In this document: positions 29,044-37,190 of the stretch, piece after piece
Position numbering within the stretch: position 1 is the first letter of the stretch
How the letters are laid out: each line of letters opens with the position of its first letter
DNA from: Acinetobacter lwoffii
GTDB taxonomy: Bacteria > Pseudomonadota > Gammaproteobacteria > Pseudomonadales > Moraxellaceae
Direction of reading: 5' to 3'
Length of the DNA stretch: 37,316 nt
NCBI RefSeq assembly: GCF_024129435.1
Contig: NZ_JAMXXN010000025.1
Span: 1-37,316 of the forward strand
The notes under the pieces: generated by a model
Told to the model about the DNA's origin: nothing
Database searches by the model: none
Seen by the model: the letters and a program-made list of their open reading frames with translations, nothing else
Program-made: the position numbers and the translations under genes

Positions 29044-29072
29044 ATTCTAAAGCATCTTTGTTTAAAACAAAA
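29044..29072 (-). promoter_or_regulatory. Candidate rpmI-rplT promoter
   Basis: The minus strand has TAGAAT (29044-29049) preceded after 15-16 nt by TTTGTT-like sequence. This gives a leader of about 65 nt before rpmI. The -10 box is good; the -35 box is weak. Confidence 0.4.
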
Positions 29073-29165
29073 GCATCTTCACCCAATAAGCGAATTTAAA
29101 GAATGATTTTAGGATTTCAGTCTGAAAAAATATCCAAGACTGAATCAGGAAAATTATTTTCAAGT

Positions 29166-29588
29166 TTAGAACATGGCAAAGGCCGCATAGACAAACAGAT
29201 AACGTCCAATTTTAGCGATGCTGACCATCAGCAGAAAACGGACGAGGTTTTCTTTTAATAGTCCCGCAATCAGGGTAATCGGATCACCAATGATAGGCAC
29301 CCAGCTCAGCAGTAAAGACCAGTAACCATATTTCTGATAGGTCTTTTGCGCCTTGAGCATCTTATCTGCTGAAACCGGGAACCACTTTTTATTTTTATAA
29401 TGTTCAATCTTGAGACCCAGATACCAGTTCACACAAGACCCCAGAATATTGCCCAGACTGGCCACGGCAATTAACAGCACTGCATGCTGCTTGTTCTGCA
29501 CTAAAAGCCCCAGCAAAACCGCTTCAGACTGTAAAGGTAGTAAGGTCGCTGCACCAAAGGCCGACAGAAACAGTAAAAATAGGCTCAT
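29166..29588 (-). CDS. yqaA: YqaA family membrane protein
   Basis: A 140-aa small inner-membrane protein of the DedA/SNARE-associated (YqaA) type. The hydrophobic N-terminus includes SAFGAATLLPLQSEAVLLG, followed by LGNILGSCVNWYLG, a basic loop with KKWFPVSADKMLKAQKTYQKYG, and then YWSLLLSWVPIIGDPITLIAGLL and a C-terminal helix. The segments GNxLG, KYG and PIIGDP are typical of the family. Members may influence membrane homeostasis, but a precise role is not known. It lies 7 nt after the small upstream gene, so the two form an operon. Confidence 0.88.
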   Translation of the reverse strand: MSLFLLFLSAFGAATLLPLQSEAVLLGLLVQNKQHAVLLIAVASLGNILGSCVNWYLGLKIEHYKNKKWFPVSADKMLKAQKTYQKYGYWSLLLSWVPIIGDPITLIAGLLKENLVRFLLMVSIAKIGRYLFVYAAFAMF

Positions 29589-29595
29589 TACAGCA

Positions 29596-29886
29596 TTAAT
29601 GGCTCAAGCCCATTTTTTTCTTGGCTTTACTGTATTCCCAACTGGACCAAACAACTGCTGTCACCATCGCCATGATCCGCGCCCACTTATACTGCTCATT
29701 GAGCGGTGCAATTGCAGCACGTAAAATCTGCTGATCTTTGGTATTTAGGGCAGCGATTACCTGATCGATATGCACAATTTCAGCAACATACAGCACTAAA
29801 CATGCAGCAATGCCGAAAAGAATGCTCCAGTAAATCCGGGTATTACTTTCAACAATCTTGGTAAAGTTCAGAAGAAAATCGTTCAT
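29596..29886 (-). CDS. Small hypothetical two-helix membrane protein
   Basis: A 96-aa protein I do not recognise. It has a first hydrophobic helix at about residues 18-37 (YWSILFGIAACLVLYVAEIV), a hydrophilic middle, a weaker second one near 72-84 (WARIMAMVTAVVW) and a basic tail. ATG at 29886 is chosen; an in-frame TTG at 29898 would add four residues. It is probably translated together with yqaA just downstream. Confidence 0.65.
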   Translation of the reverse strand: MNDFLLNFTKIVESNTRIYWSILFGIAACLVLYVAEIVHIDQVIAALNTKDQQILRAAIAPLNEQYKWARIMAMVTAVVWSSWEYSKAKKKMGLSH

Positions 29887-29899
29887 ATATCCATCCAAT

Positions 29900-29932
29900 A
29901 AAAAACCACCGTAAGGGTGGCTTTATTTGCTT
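29900..29932 (-). terminator. Terminator after the GST gene
   Basis: On the minus strand GCCACC, loop CTTAC, GGTGG is followed by TTTTTTATT. It ends the GST transcript 30 nt after its stop and lies just before the small membrane protein gene. Confidence 0.75.
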
Positions 29933-29960
29933 AAGGCTATTTTAGCATAAAGGCTGCAGC

Positions 29961-30581
29961 TTAACTGACCTGTATCGCCAGCGCTTTCTGAACCGCAGGA
30001 CGAGCATTCAAGCGATCAATATATTTGGAAACTTCAGGATAATCTTCCAGATTAATCTGCTGCCAGTCATGCCGTAATAACCACGGAAATATCGCCATAT
30101 CTGCAATCGAATATTCGCCGGCAACATAATTTTGCCCGACCAGTTGTTTATTCAACACGCCATACAAACGTTTGCTTTCATTGACATAACGATCTGTGGC
30201 ATAAGCAATCCGCTCAGGTGCAAAACGGCTAAAGTGATGATTTTGTCCGAGCATTGGTCCCAGACCGCCCATCTGCCACATCAGCCACTGTTCAACCTGA
30301 ATACGCTTCACTTCATCATCTGGATAAAACAGACCTGTTTTTCGACCCAGATATTGCAAAATCGCACCTGACTCAAAAATTGAAATGGCGCGGCCATTTG
30401 GCCCATCCTGATCAACAATTGCCGGGATTTTATTATTGGGAGAAATAGCCAGAAAGTCAGACTGGAACTGGTCATTTTCCAGAATATTAATCGGAAAAAT
30501 CTGATATTCCAGCTCCATTTCTTCCAGGGCAATGCTAATTTTATGGCCATTGGGAGTGCCCCAATAATATAAATCGATCAT
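29961..30581 (-). CDS. yfcG: Glutathione S-transferase, YfcG/nu-class type
   Basis: A 206-aa GST-fold enzyme closely resembling E. coli YfcG, a glutathione-dependent disulfide-bond reductase that lacks an active-site Cys. The motifs IDLYYWGTPNGHKISIALEE, ISPNNKIPAIVD, ISIFESGAILQYLGRKTGLF and WLMWQMGGLGPMLGQNHHF match it almost position for position. The C-terminal helical domain ends with SKYIDRLNARPAVQKAL. The gene is monocistronic and divergent from hsp20. Confidence 0.9.
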   Translation of the reverse strand: MIDLYYWGTPNGHKISIALEEMELEYQIFPINILENDQFQSDFLAISPNNKIPAIVDQDGPNGRAISIFESGAILQYLGRKTGLFYPDDEVKRIQVEQWLMWQMGGLGPMLGQNHHFSRFAPERIAYATDRYVNESKRLYGVLNKQLVGQNYVAGEYSIADMAIFPWLLRHDWQQINLEDYPEVSKYIDRLNARPAVQKALAIQVS

Positions 30582-30728
30582 TTTTTTAATACTCCCTGCA
30601 CTGCAGGCTGTGCGATGATGTATTCAACATAGAGGATTCAGCAAGAAACAACAAGCCCATGGCTATAAATTATTTTTATATAAATATCATAAACTTAATA
30701 TAAAACTAAATATTTTTTTATTTTTTAT

Positions 30729-30756
30729 CTTGAAAATTTTCACAGCAGACACATAT
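30729..30756 (+). promoter_or_regulatory. Sigma-32-type heat-shock promoter of hsp20
   Basis: CTTGAA (30729-30734), a 15-nt spacer, then CACATAT (30750-30756). These match the sigma-32 consensus CTTGAA - CCCATNT at all six -35 positions and at all but one -10 position. Predicted transcription start is near 30763, giving a 5'-UTR of about 100 nt. Confidence 0.7.
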
Positions 30757-30791
30757 TTATTTTTGCATAAGGATTGCCTCAATCTTATGTA

Positions 30792-30861
30792 CTGTCGATG
30801 TCTGACATGACAGATCTTATTTTCTTGTTTTTATAACTTTGCTTAATCGAGAAGGTTCTAA
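30792..30861 (+). promoter_or_regulatory. ROSE-like RNA thermometer in the hsp20 leader
   Basis: The leader folds into two hairpins. The first (30792-30813) has stem CTGTC/GACAG plus ATG/CAT and a 5-nt loop. The second (30831-30861) hides the ribosome binding site: AACUUU-G-CUU pairs with GAGAAGGUU around an AAUC loop, leaving G30841 bulged opposite the Shine-Dalgarno, and TTA/TAA extends the stem after a mismatch. It contains UUGCU, the conserved core of ROSE elements, which melt on heating. The fold was drawn by eye. Confidence 0.65.
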
Positions 30862-30863
30862 TC

Positions 30864-31319
30864 ATGAGTAACTTAAATCTTCATCCATTATTTCGTCGCA
30901 GCATCGGTTTTGACCGCCTGAATGACTTTATTGACTATGCCATGCAAAGCGATGCACCGAATTATCCTCCTTATAATATTGAAAAGCATGGCGAGAATAA
31001 TTATCGCATCGTGGTCGCAACTGCGGGCTTCCGTCAGGAAGAACTCGACATTCGTCTGGAAAATAAGTTATTGACCATCCTAGGCAAGCCTGAAAATCAG
31101 AGCAATGACACTACTGAATTCCTGCACAAAGGCATTGCACGACGTGCATTTAAATTGTCTTTACGTCTGGATGAATATATTGAAGTACAACAGGCAGACT
31201 ATGAAAATGGTTTATTGATCATCGACTTGCAGCGCATTATTCCAGAAGAAAAATTGCCGCGTCAAATCCCGATTGGCAATAAACTGCTTATTGCAAATGA
31301 TGAAAAATCAGTGGAATAA
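30864..31319 (+). CDS. Small heat shock protein Hsp20 (IbpA-like)
   Basis: A 151-aa alpha-crystallin chaperone that holds unfolding proteins for refolding by DnaK/ClpB. The N-terminal arm PLFRRSIGFDRLNDFID is typical of the IbpA/B group. The alpha-crystallin domain runs from YPPYNIEKHGENNYRIVVATAGFRQEELDI to YENGLLIIDLQRIIPEE, with the GIARRAFKLSLRL strand. The C-terminal I-x-I-type motif appears as RQIPIG. The leader carries a heat-shock promoter and a ROSE-like thermometer. Confidence 0.93.
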   Translation: MSNLNLHPLFRRSIGFDRLNDFIDYAMQSDAPNYPPYNIEKHGENNYRIVVATAGFRQEELDIRLENKLLTILGKPENQSNDTTEFLHKGIARRAFKLSLRLDEYIEVQQADYENGLLIIDLQRIIPEEKLPRQIPIGNKLLIANDEKSVE

Positions 31320-31339
31320 GCTCGATTAAGTACGCAAAG

Positions 31340-31366
31340 GAAGGTCCGCAAGGACCTTTCTTTTTG
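31340..31366 (+). terminator. Intrinsic terminator after hsp20
   Basis: AAGGTCC, loop GCAA, GGACCTT, then TCTTTTT, 20 nt after the stop. Confidence 0.88.
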
Positions 31367-31423
31367 GCTACAGATTCCTTAAGCTCATTGAGGCAATACG
31401 CTTTCTGATCATAAAAATAAACC

Positions 31424-31975
31424 ATGAATGTGCCAGAAAACATCCTGTTTCATCAAGCTAGCCCGATCATGCGCGCTATGGGATATTTACTGTTTTGTTA
31501 TCCGGTCGGAATATTCAGTATTTTTTATTTCAGCAGTGTGCGTAGCAATTCCAGTTTTTTCCAAGGACTATTATTTTTATGGCAGGAGTCTCCTGACTTT
31601 TATATTTATATTGGCGGCTTTCTTGGTCTTTCGCTGCTTATGCTGGGAACTAAACTGAAAATCACCTCACACGCTATTTATTATACTTTGGCCGGTTTCC
31701 GCATCAGCCTGTGCTTAAAACGACATTCGGTACAGTATAGCTTTCTGAATCCACGCTATGCTTCTCTCAAAGCACATCTCAAAAGCTGGCTCTATAACAT
31801 GCCAGCGCATGTGATTAGTCAACGTGATGGCACTTTGGATTTTAAATTGCATCAATCCGGTCTAATAAATCAAATTTGTCTTGGACTTTTCCGGATTCAG
31901 CTGTCGATGTTTTCCCGCCCGCAAGCTCAACAGATTATGCAGGCCATACAAAGTGCCTGGAACTCTAGAGCATAA
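31424..31975 (+). CDS. Hypothetical membrane protein
   Basis: A 183-aa protein I do not recognise. It has two hydrophobic helices, about residues 18-38 (MGYLLFCYPVGIFSIFYF) and 60-76 (FYIYIGGFLGLSLLMLG). A basic soluble region of about 105 residues follows with no known motif. The N-terminus lacks a cleavable signal. It is convergent with infC and separated from hsp20 by a terminator, so it is a single-gene unit. It is one of the genes placed inside the translation cluster. Confidence 0.65.
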   Translation: MNVPENILFHQASPIMRAMGYLLFCYPVGIFSIFYFSSVRSNSSFFQGLLFLWQESPDFYIYIGGFLGLSLLMLGTKLKITSHAIYYTLAGFRISLCLKRHSVQYSFLNPRYASLKAHLKSWLYNMPAHVISQRDGTLDFKLHQSGLINQICLGLFRIQLSMFSRPQAQQIMQAIQSAWNSRA

Positions 31976-32004
31976 AAAAAGCCCTGCATATGCAGGGCTT
32001 TTTT
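31974..32004. terminator. Bidirectional terminator, 31424 gene / infC
   Basis: A near-perfect palindrome: AAAAAAAGCCCTGCA and TGCAGGGCTTTTTT around a minimal loop. It serves both converging genes. Confidence 0.93.
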
Positions 32005-32018
32005 CGCTTAATGAGTGC

Positions 32019-32570
32019 TTACTTTTTCTTTTTAGGACCAAGTAGCATACCCATTTGACGGCCTTCCATTTTCGGCATCTGCTCAACAGTACCGAATTCA
32101 GCCACGTCAGCTTCAATTTTTTGCAATTGAGCTAGACCCAACTGTTGGTGCGCCATTTCACGACCACGGAAACGAAGCGTGATTTTCACCTTGTTACCTT
32201 CTTCAAGGAACTTGATGATTGCACGTAGTTTTACGTTGTAATCACCAACATCAGTACCCGGGCGTAGCTTGATTTCTTTCACCTGGACTTGATGTTGTTT
32301 TTTCTTCGCTTCTTTCTGCTTTTGCTTAAGATCAAACAAATGCTTGTTGAAGTCCATGATCTTACATACTGGTGGCTCAGCGTTTGCTACGATCTCAACA
32401 AGATCAAGTTCAACACTTTCTGCTGCGCGTAGGGCGTCAGCTAAGCTTACAATCCCTTTCTGCTCACCATTTTCGTCTACAAGACGGACTTCTTTCGCAC
32501 GAATTTCATCATTCAAGGCAGGACGGTTTGATTTGTTACCGCCCTGTTGATTACGGTCAGGCTGTTTAAT
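32019..32570 (-). CDS. infC: Translation initiation factor IF-3, with AUU start
   Basis: IF3 of 183 aa, which binds the 30S subunit and proofreads initiator tRNA and start codons. The N-domain ([44 protein letters not shown]), linker and C-domain ([50 protein letters not shown]) are all present. The start is ATT at 32570: it is in frame, 5 nt after the thrS stop, and has GGAG (within the end of thrS) 8 nt upstream. Its N-terminus, [20 protein letters not shown], parallels E. coli IF3. A TTG at 32516 is the only standard start nearby and would cut off this conserved segment. AUU starts allow IF3 to repress its own translation. Confidence 0.95.
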   Translation of the reverse strand: MKQPDRNQQGGNKSNRPALNDEIRAKEVRLVDENGEQKGIVSLADALRAAESVELDLVEIVANAEPPVCKIMDFNKHLFDLKQKQKEAKKKQHQVQVKEIKLRPGTDVGDYNVKLRAIIKFLEEGNKVKITLRFRGREMAHQQLGLAQLQKIEADVAEFGTVEQMPKMEGRQMGMLLGPKKKK

Positions 32571-32575
32571 CGCTG

Positions 32576-34498
32576 TTACTCCACAATGTACCGGCCGCGT
32601 TCGGCTACGGCTGCTTTTACTAGGTCAACGAAAGCATCGATTGACATAGTACCCAAATTTGTTCCTGAGCGGGTACGCACGTTTACGGTACCTTCCTCTA
32701 CTTCACGGTCCCCAAGTACCAGTAAGTAAGGAATACGCTCTAATGTACGTTCACGAATCTTAAAGCCGATTTTCTCATTTCTCAAGTCAGAAATTGCACG
32801 GATACCGTTTTCTTTAAGTTTTGCGACGACTGACTCACATGCCTCAGCTTGAGAATCGGTAATGTTTATTACACATGCTTGCATTGGTGCCAACCAAGGT
32901 GGCATGAAGCCTGCGTAGTGTTCGATCAGTATACCAATAAAACGCTCGAAACTGCCAAGAATTGCACGATGTAACATTACTGGCTGATCGCGGTCATTAT
33001 CTTCAGTGACATAAGACGCATCTAAACGTTCTGGCAAGTTAAAGTCACACTGAATGGTACCACACTGCCAGACACGACCTAAGCAGTCTTTCAGAGAGAA
33101 TTCAATCTTCGGACCGTAGAATGCGCCCTCACCTGGTTGAAGCTCCCACTCAAGACCCGCAGCATCTAAAGCATCTGCCAAAGATTTTTCTGCCATATCC
33201 CAAAGCTTGTCATCACCCACACGTTTTTCAGGACGCGTCGACAACTTCATTTGTACTTCTTCAAAGCCAAAATCTTTGTATACATCCAGTGTCAATTTGA
33301 TAAAGTCTGCAACTTCAGGACCAATCTGCTCTTTGGTACAGAAAATGTGCGCATCATCTTGAGTAAAGCCGCGTACACGCATAATGCCGTGTAAAGAACC
33401 TGATGGTTCGTTACGGTGACATGAACCGAATTCTGCTAAACGTACAGGAAGATCACGGTATGACTTCAAGCCTTGATTGAACACTTGTACGTGACAAGGA
33501 CAGTTCATTGGCTTCACCGCATAGTTACGGTTTTCAGAATGCGTGGTGAACATATTGTCTGCATAGTTAGCAGCATGTCCTGATTTTTCCCACAGCGTGA
33601 AATCAACCACTTGCGGTGTACGGATTTCTTCATAACCGTTGTCTTGCTGAACTTTACGCATGTACTGTTCAAGAACCTGGTAAATGGTCCAGCCGTTCGG
33701 ATGCCAGAACACCATACCTGGTGCTTCTTCTTGCATATGGAACAAGTCTAGCGCTTTACCGATTTTACGGTGATCGCGTTTTTCAGCTTCTTCAATACGT
33801 TTTACATAGGCAGCAAGCTGTTTTTTGTCTGCCCACGCTGTACCGTAAATACGTTGTAGCTGTTCGTTTTTCGCGTCACCGCGCCAGTAAGCACCAGAGA
33901 TTTTAGTCAACTTGAACGATTTGAGGAATTTGGTATTTGGTACATGCGGACCACGGCACATATCCAAATAATCCTGATGGTAGTACAAGCCCATTTGTGT
34001 TTCTTCAGGCATGTCTGCGATCAGGCGCAATTTGTATTCTTCGCCACGCGCAGTGAATTCAGCAATCACTTCATCACGCGGCGTCATTTTTTTCACAACA
34101 TCATAGTCTTGATCGATGAGCTTTTTCATACGCTCTTCAATCGCTGCCATGTCGTCTAAGGTAAACGGACGTGGCATCCAGATGTCATAGTAGAAACCTT
34201 CCTCAATGACCGGACCAATGACCATCTTTGCTTCTGGGAATAGTTGCTTAACCGCATGACCGACCAAATGCGCACAAGAATGGCGAATGATCTCGACACC
34301 GGCTTCGTCTTTAGGCGTGATGATTTGTAGTGTTGCATCTTCAGTGATGAGATCAGACGCATCAACCAAACGATCGTTGACACGACCAGCAACTGTATTT
34401 TTTGCAAGACCAGGACCAATGCTAAGTGCAACGTCCATCACAGATACGGCGTGATCAAACTGTTTTTGATCGCCATTTGGCAAAGTGATAATTGGCAT
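32576..34498 (-). CDS. thrS: Threonine-tRNA ligase
   Basis: The bacterial ThrRS (640 aa). The N-terminal TGS domain is followed by the editing domain with the metal-site motif [14 protein letters not shown] (H73 and H77). The class II core has [22 protein letters not shown] and [31 protein letters not shown], with its zinc ligands. The anticodon-binding domain contains [21 protein letters not shown] good Shine-Dalgarno (AAGGA) lies 6 nt before the ATG, just below an anticodon-like hairpin that is probably an operator. infC follows 5 nt after the stop. Confidence 0.98.
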   Translation of the reverse strand: MPIITLPNGDQKQFDHAVSVMDVALSIGPGLAKNTVAGRVNDRLVDASDLITEDATLQIITPKDEAGVEIIRHSCAHLVGHAVKQLFPEAKMVIGPVIEEGFYYDIWMPRPFTLDDMAAIEERMKKLIDQDYDVVKKMTPRDEVIAEFTARGEEYKLRLIADMPEETQMGLYYHQDYLDMCRGPHVPNTKFLKSFKLTKISGAYWRGDAKNEQLQRIYGTAWADKKQLAAYVKRIEEAEKRDHRKIGKALDLFHMQEEAPGMVFWHPNGWTIYQVLEQYMRKVQQDNGYEEIRTPQVVDFTLWEKSGHAANYADNMFTTHSENRNYAVKPMNCPCHVQVFNQGLKSYRDLPVRLAEFGSCHRNEPSGSLHGIMRVRGFTQDDAHIFCTKEQIGPEVADFIKLTLDVYKDFGFEEVQMKLSTRPEKRVGDDKLWDMAEKSLADALDAAGLEWELQPGEGAFYGPKIEFSLKDCLGRVWQCGTIQCDFNLPERLDASYVTEDNDRDQPVMLHRAILGSFERFIGILIEHYAGFMPPWLAPMQACVINITDSQAEACESVVAKLKENGIRAISDLRNEKIGFKIRERTLERIPYLLVLGDREVEEGTVNVRTRSGTNLGTMSIDAFVDLVKAAVAERGRYIVE

Positions 34499-34514
34499 AA
34501 GAAATCCTTAAGGA

Positions 34515-34571
34515 GTGATGCCCCGTACCATGGAGCATATCACCGCGAGATTATGATCGAGGCACAGCCTC
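34515..34571 (-). promoter_or_regulatory. thrS translational operator mimicking the tRNA-Thr anticodon arm
   Basis: The minus-strand leader forms a hairpin with stem GCUCC (34536-34532) and GGGGC (34524-34520), and a 7-nt loop AUGGUAC (34531-34525). This has the exact anticodon-arm layout: U at position 33, GGU at 34-36 (a threonine anticodon) and A at 37. The stem extends with GUGAU/AUCAC past a 2-nt bulge. A second hairpin, GAGGC/GCCTC (34559-34571), lies upstream, separated by about 15 unpaired nt. This matches the domain order of the E. coli thrS operator, to which ThrRS binds to block ribosomes. GGU sits about 30 nt before the AUG. Confidence 0.7.
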
Positions 34572-34722
34572 AAAAGATAAAAACGGTGGATAAATAAAAT
34601 CGATTCGAATTTTACACGGCTTGGCCGCATGATTAAACCTTTTCCCAATAAAAATAAGATTTACCACCAAATCTATGGCTGATCTTTAAAGGCTTAGGCT
34701 CATTTTTCAGTTCAAAATCTCG
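34572..34722. other. Upstream region of thrS
   Basis: The gap between the broken racemase gene and thrS leader holds no gene. A minus-strand TAAAAT lies 17 nt after TTTAAT (around 34610-34637), a poor promoter match. I see no terminator that I can support for the racemase gene's own strand, so readthrough into thrS is possible. Confidence 0.35.
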
Positions 34723-35893
34723 TTATTCCCGGAACGTCTGCCACTGGATAAACTTTCCCTCTACATAAACATACAGCTGGTCGAATTGCGGGATCAGCGC
34801 TTCACTTTGTGTCGGTCTTAAAAACACATAATCATCGACATGAATATCGCACTGCATGGGCACCTGAAGCATTTCCTGATTGCTGCTGCGGCCATACAAT
34901 ATATGCGGTCGGCTTTTTTCAGGATAAATATAATCTGCTCGCCAATAGCCTCCGTAAATAAATATGGCTTTATATTGATGTGGAAGATGATTTAGTAGTT
35001 CCAAACCGGGAATCTGGCTATAGGGCAACACTTTTAAAATGGGCGCAGCAATCCAGAGTGCACACTTTAAAGCGGATAAATTTTCCAGATCAAAATCACT
35101 CGGCTTAAGCAGCATCGAACCAAAGGCCAGATCATTACAGACACTTTGCTGGCAATGCTGCATAAAGGTCGGACTACCACCGCCATTAAAACACAGACCT
35201 TCTTGCCATAAATCGGGGAATTGCTGCTGCAAAATAGTTTTGTATTGTTGATACATCTGCTGCGATTGCTGATAACTTTTTTTCAGGACTTTTCAGAATT
35301 TTTGGCAATTTGGCGACATGTGCATCATAGCCCATTAGACCCGAAAGTTTGAGATAAGCCGCGTTATGCTGAATCAGCTTCATTAAGGCTATAAATTGCT
35401 GCTGCGTTTGTACGCCGCCACGATGCAGCCCCACATCAATTTCAATATTGACATTCAGGCAGATATTCAAGCTTTGCGCGAGTTGCAGATATTGTTTTAA
35501 GCGCTCCACCTCCTCAATCAGCCATTGGATACTTGCTTGATCACTGGCTTTATTTGGATCAGATAAAGTTTGATAAAAAGATTTTACCGCCTGAATCGGC
35601 ATTGGTTTCCCCAGCAAGATATCAGCTTGCGGAAACGTCCCAATAGTTTCCGCAAGATGCGGCAGATGAAACACCATAAAGCGCTGGGTATTCAGCTTTT
35701 CACTGGCCAGTTTGAGTAGCTGAATGCTGGCCAAGGACTTCACCACTAGGCGTGGTTTTAACTTCGCAGGCAATTTTGACTGTACATAGTCCAAATTACG
35801 TTGATAGGTTTTTAAATCTAAAATCAGTTGCGGTGTGCCAGTGCCCTGCCGTTTTAATTCCTGCGTCAGTTGCTGAAAATAATTTGATTGCAT
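34723..35893 (-). pseudogene. PLP-dependent racemase/aldolase (DSD1-like), frameshifted at A7
   Basis: Two overlapping frames together give one 389-aa protein of the alanine-racemase-N-fold, D-threonine aldolase/D-serine dehydratase-like family. The first part (from ATG 35893) has the likely PLP lysine in LVVKSLASIQLLKL, the segment NIEIDVGLHRGGVQ and LMGYDAHVAKLPKI. The second part, ending at 34723, has LCFNGGGSPTFMQHCQ, LAFGSMLLKPSDFD and CDIHVDDYVFLRPTQSEA. The frame changes at a run of seven A (minus strand, 35283-35277); six A would restore a continuous frame. It could be a true mutation, a sequencing error or slippage. It lies 10 nt after the flavoprotein gene. Confidence 0.8.
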
Positions 35894-35903
35894 CGCCCTC
35901 TCC

Positions 35904-37190
35904 TCATTTCCCAGATAAAAACAATTCTTTTAAATATGGATTCAGCCATTTTTGCTGTGGATCCAATTGCTGACGTAGCACCATGAAATTATCCCATTTC
36001 GGGTAGAGTTCGCGCAGTGAGGCTGCGCTCATACTATGTAACTTGCCCCAATGCGGTCGTCCCTGATATTTCTGTAAAATCGGCTCGACCAGATCAAAAA
36101 TCGCATGATAATCCTGTTTATAGAACTGATGAATGGAAATGGAAACTGAATCGCGCTGATAAAAAGGACTCAGCCAGATCTCATCGCCTTTGACATAACG
36201 GAACTCGATCGGGAAAAACATCGGCACCTGATGTTTACGTAAAATATGCAGAATCTCGTCCAGACACTGCAAGCCTGAATCAACCGGAATCTGATATTCC
36301 ATTTCATTAAATCTGGTATTGCGCGGGGTCGGAAAAATCCGGGATGACCAATCTACATAGCAAGTCGATTTAACAAACACACTCAGCAGTTTTTGCAGAT
36401 AGGGATTTGTCTTTGGGAAAAGTCGCGTCAATTCCGAACATACGGTTAATAAAGTATCTTCCGAAGGCCAGCTTTCCTGTCTCGGCTGAATGTCATCCTC
36501 CGTGTCATCCAGGGTTTTCAGTATCACCTGATCGGCATGCAGAAAAGCCCAAAACTCAATATGTCGGTGCTGATGTTTCTATTGACCAATATGGGTAAAT
36601 ATGTCTTTTAATGAACAGAGCTGGATCTGTTCTTTTAGTTTATATCGTGGTCGATTTTGCAGGGTGATTTGGGTCAATATGCCCAAGCTGCCCAATGCCA
36701 CCCGTCCAGCCTGAAATATCTCAGCATTCTGCTCACGATGACATTGCAACAGCTCTCCATCCGCGGTCAGTAATTCAAAGCCTTCCACGAAAGCAGAGAT
36801 GCAAGGTAAATCGATGCCCGTGCCATGCGTTCCGGTAGAAATCGCTCCGGCCAGACTTTGCTGGTCTATATCGCCCTGATTGATTAAAGCCTGATTAATG
36901 GCTGCCAGCTCTTTACCTAGATTATATAAACGGGTACCGGCCCGCACGGTGCATTGGGTTTTCTCTTGATCAAAGGCCACGATACCTTTGAATTGATCGA
37001 GATTAAGCAAAAGGTCATCAGTCTTGGCCAAAGCACTAAACGAATGTCCTGCACCCACAACACGGATATGCTCACAGGATTTCACTATTTTTTGTAATGC
37101 ACTGATTTGGCTAGGCTGACAAATCCGAGTAGCACTGGACTGGCTCCCCGACCAGTTTCGCCAGACGTCATTCGCCTGTTGTATTTTCAT
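35904..37190 (-). pseudogene. D-arabinono-1,4-lactone oxidase-like FAD protein, interrupted by an amber codon
   Basis: A single 428-codon frame from ATG 37190 encodes a VAO/ALO-type flavoprotein. The FAD-binding half has ICQPSQISALQKIV, IRVVGAGHSFSALA (H49 would be the covalent FAD site in ALO relatives) and AGAISTGTHGTGID. The C-terminal ALO half has HIEFWAFLHADQ, MEYQIPVDSGLQCLDEIL and RPHWGKLHSM. Codon 204 (36579-36581) is TAG, splitting it into a 203-aa first half and a second half with no evident start of its own. A Gln CAG mutated to TAG is the simple explanation. The downstream partner gene is also broken. Confidence 0.82.

Noticed and set aside
32516..32518. TTG as the infC start
   Set aside because: It would remove the conserved N-terminal segment, whereas the in-frame ATT at 32570 has a good Shine-Dalgarno and matches known infC practice.
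35277..35283. Programmed frameshifting in the racemase gene
   Set aside because: An A7 run alone, without a downstream pseudoknot or known case in the family, does not support programmed slippage; mutation or sequence error is simpler.
36527..36581. The second half of the flavoprotein as an independent gene
   Set aside because: It begins at a non-ATG codon in the middle of a family domain with no ribosome binding site, and the frame is continuous through the TAG.
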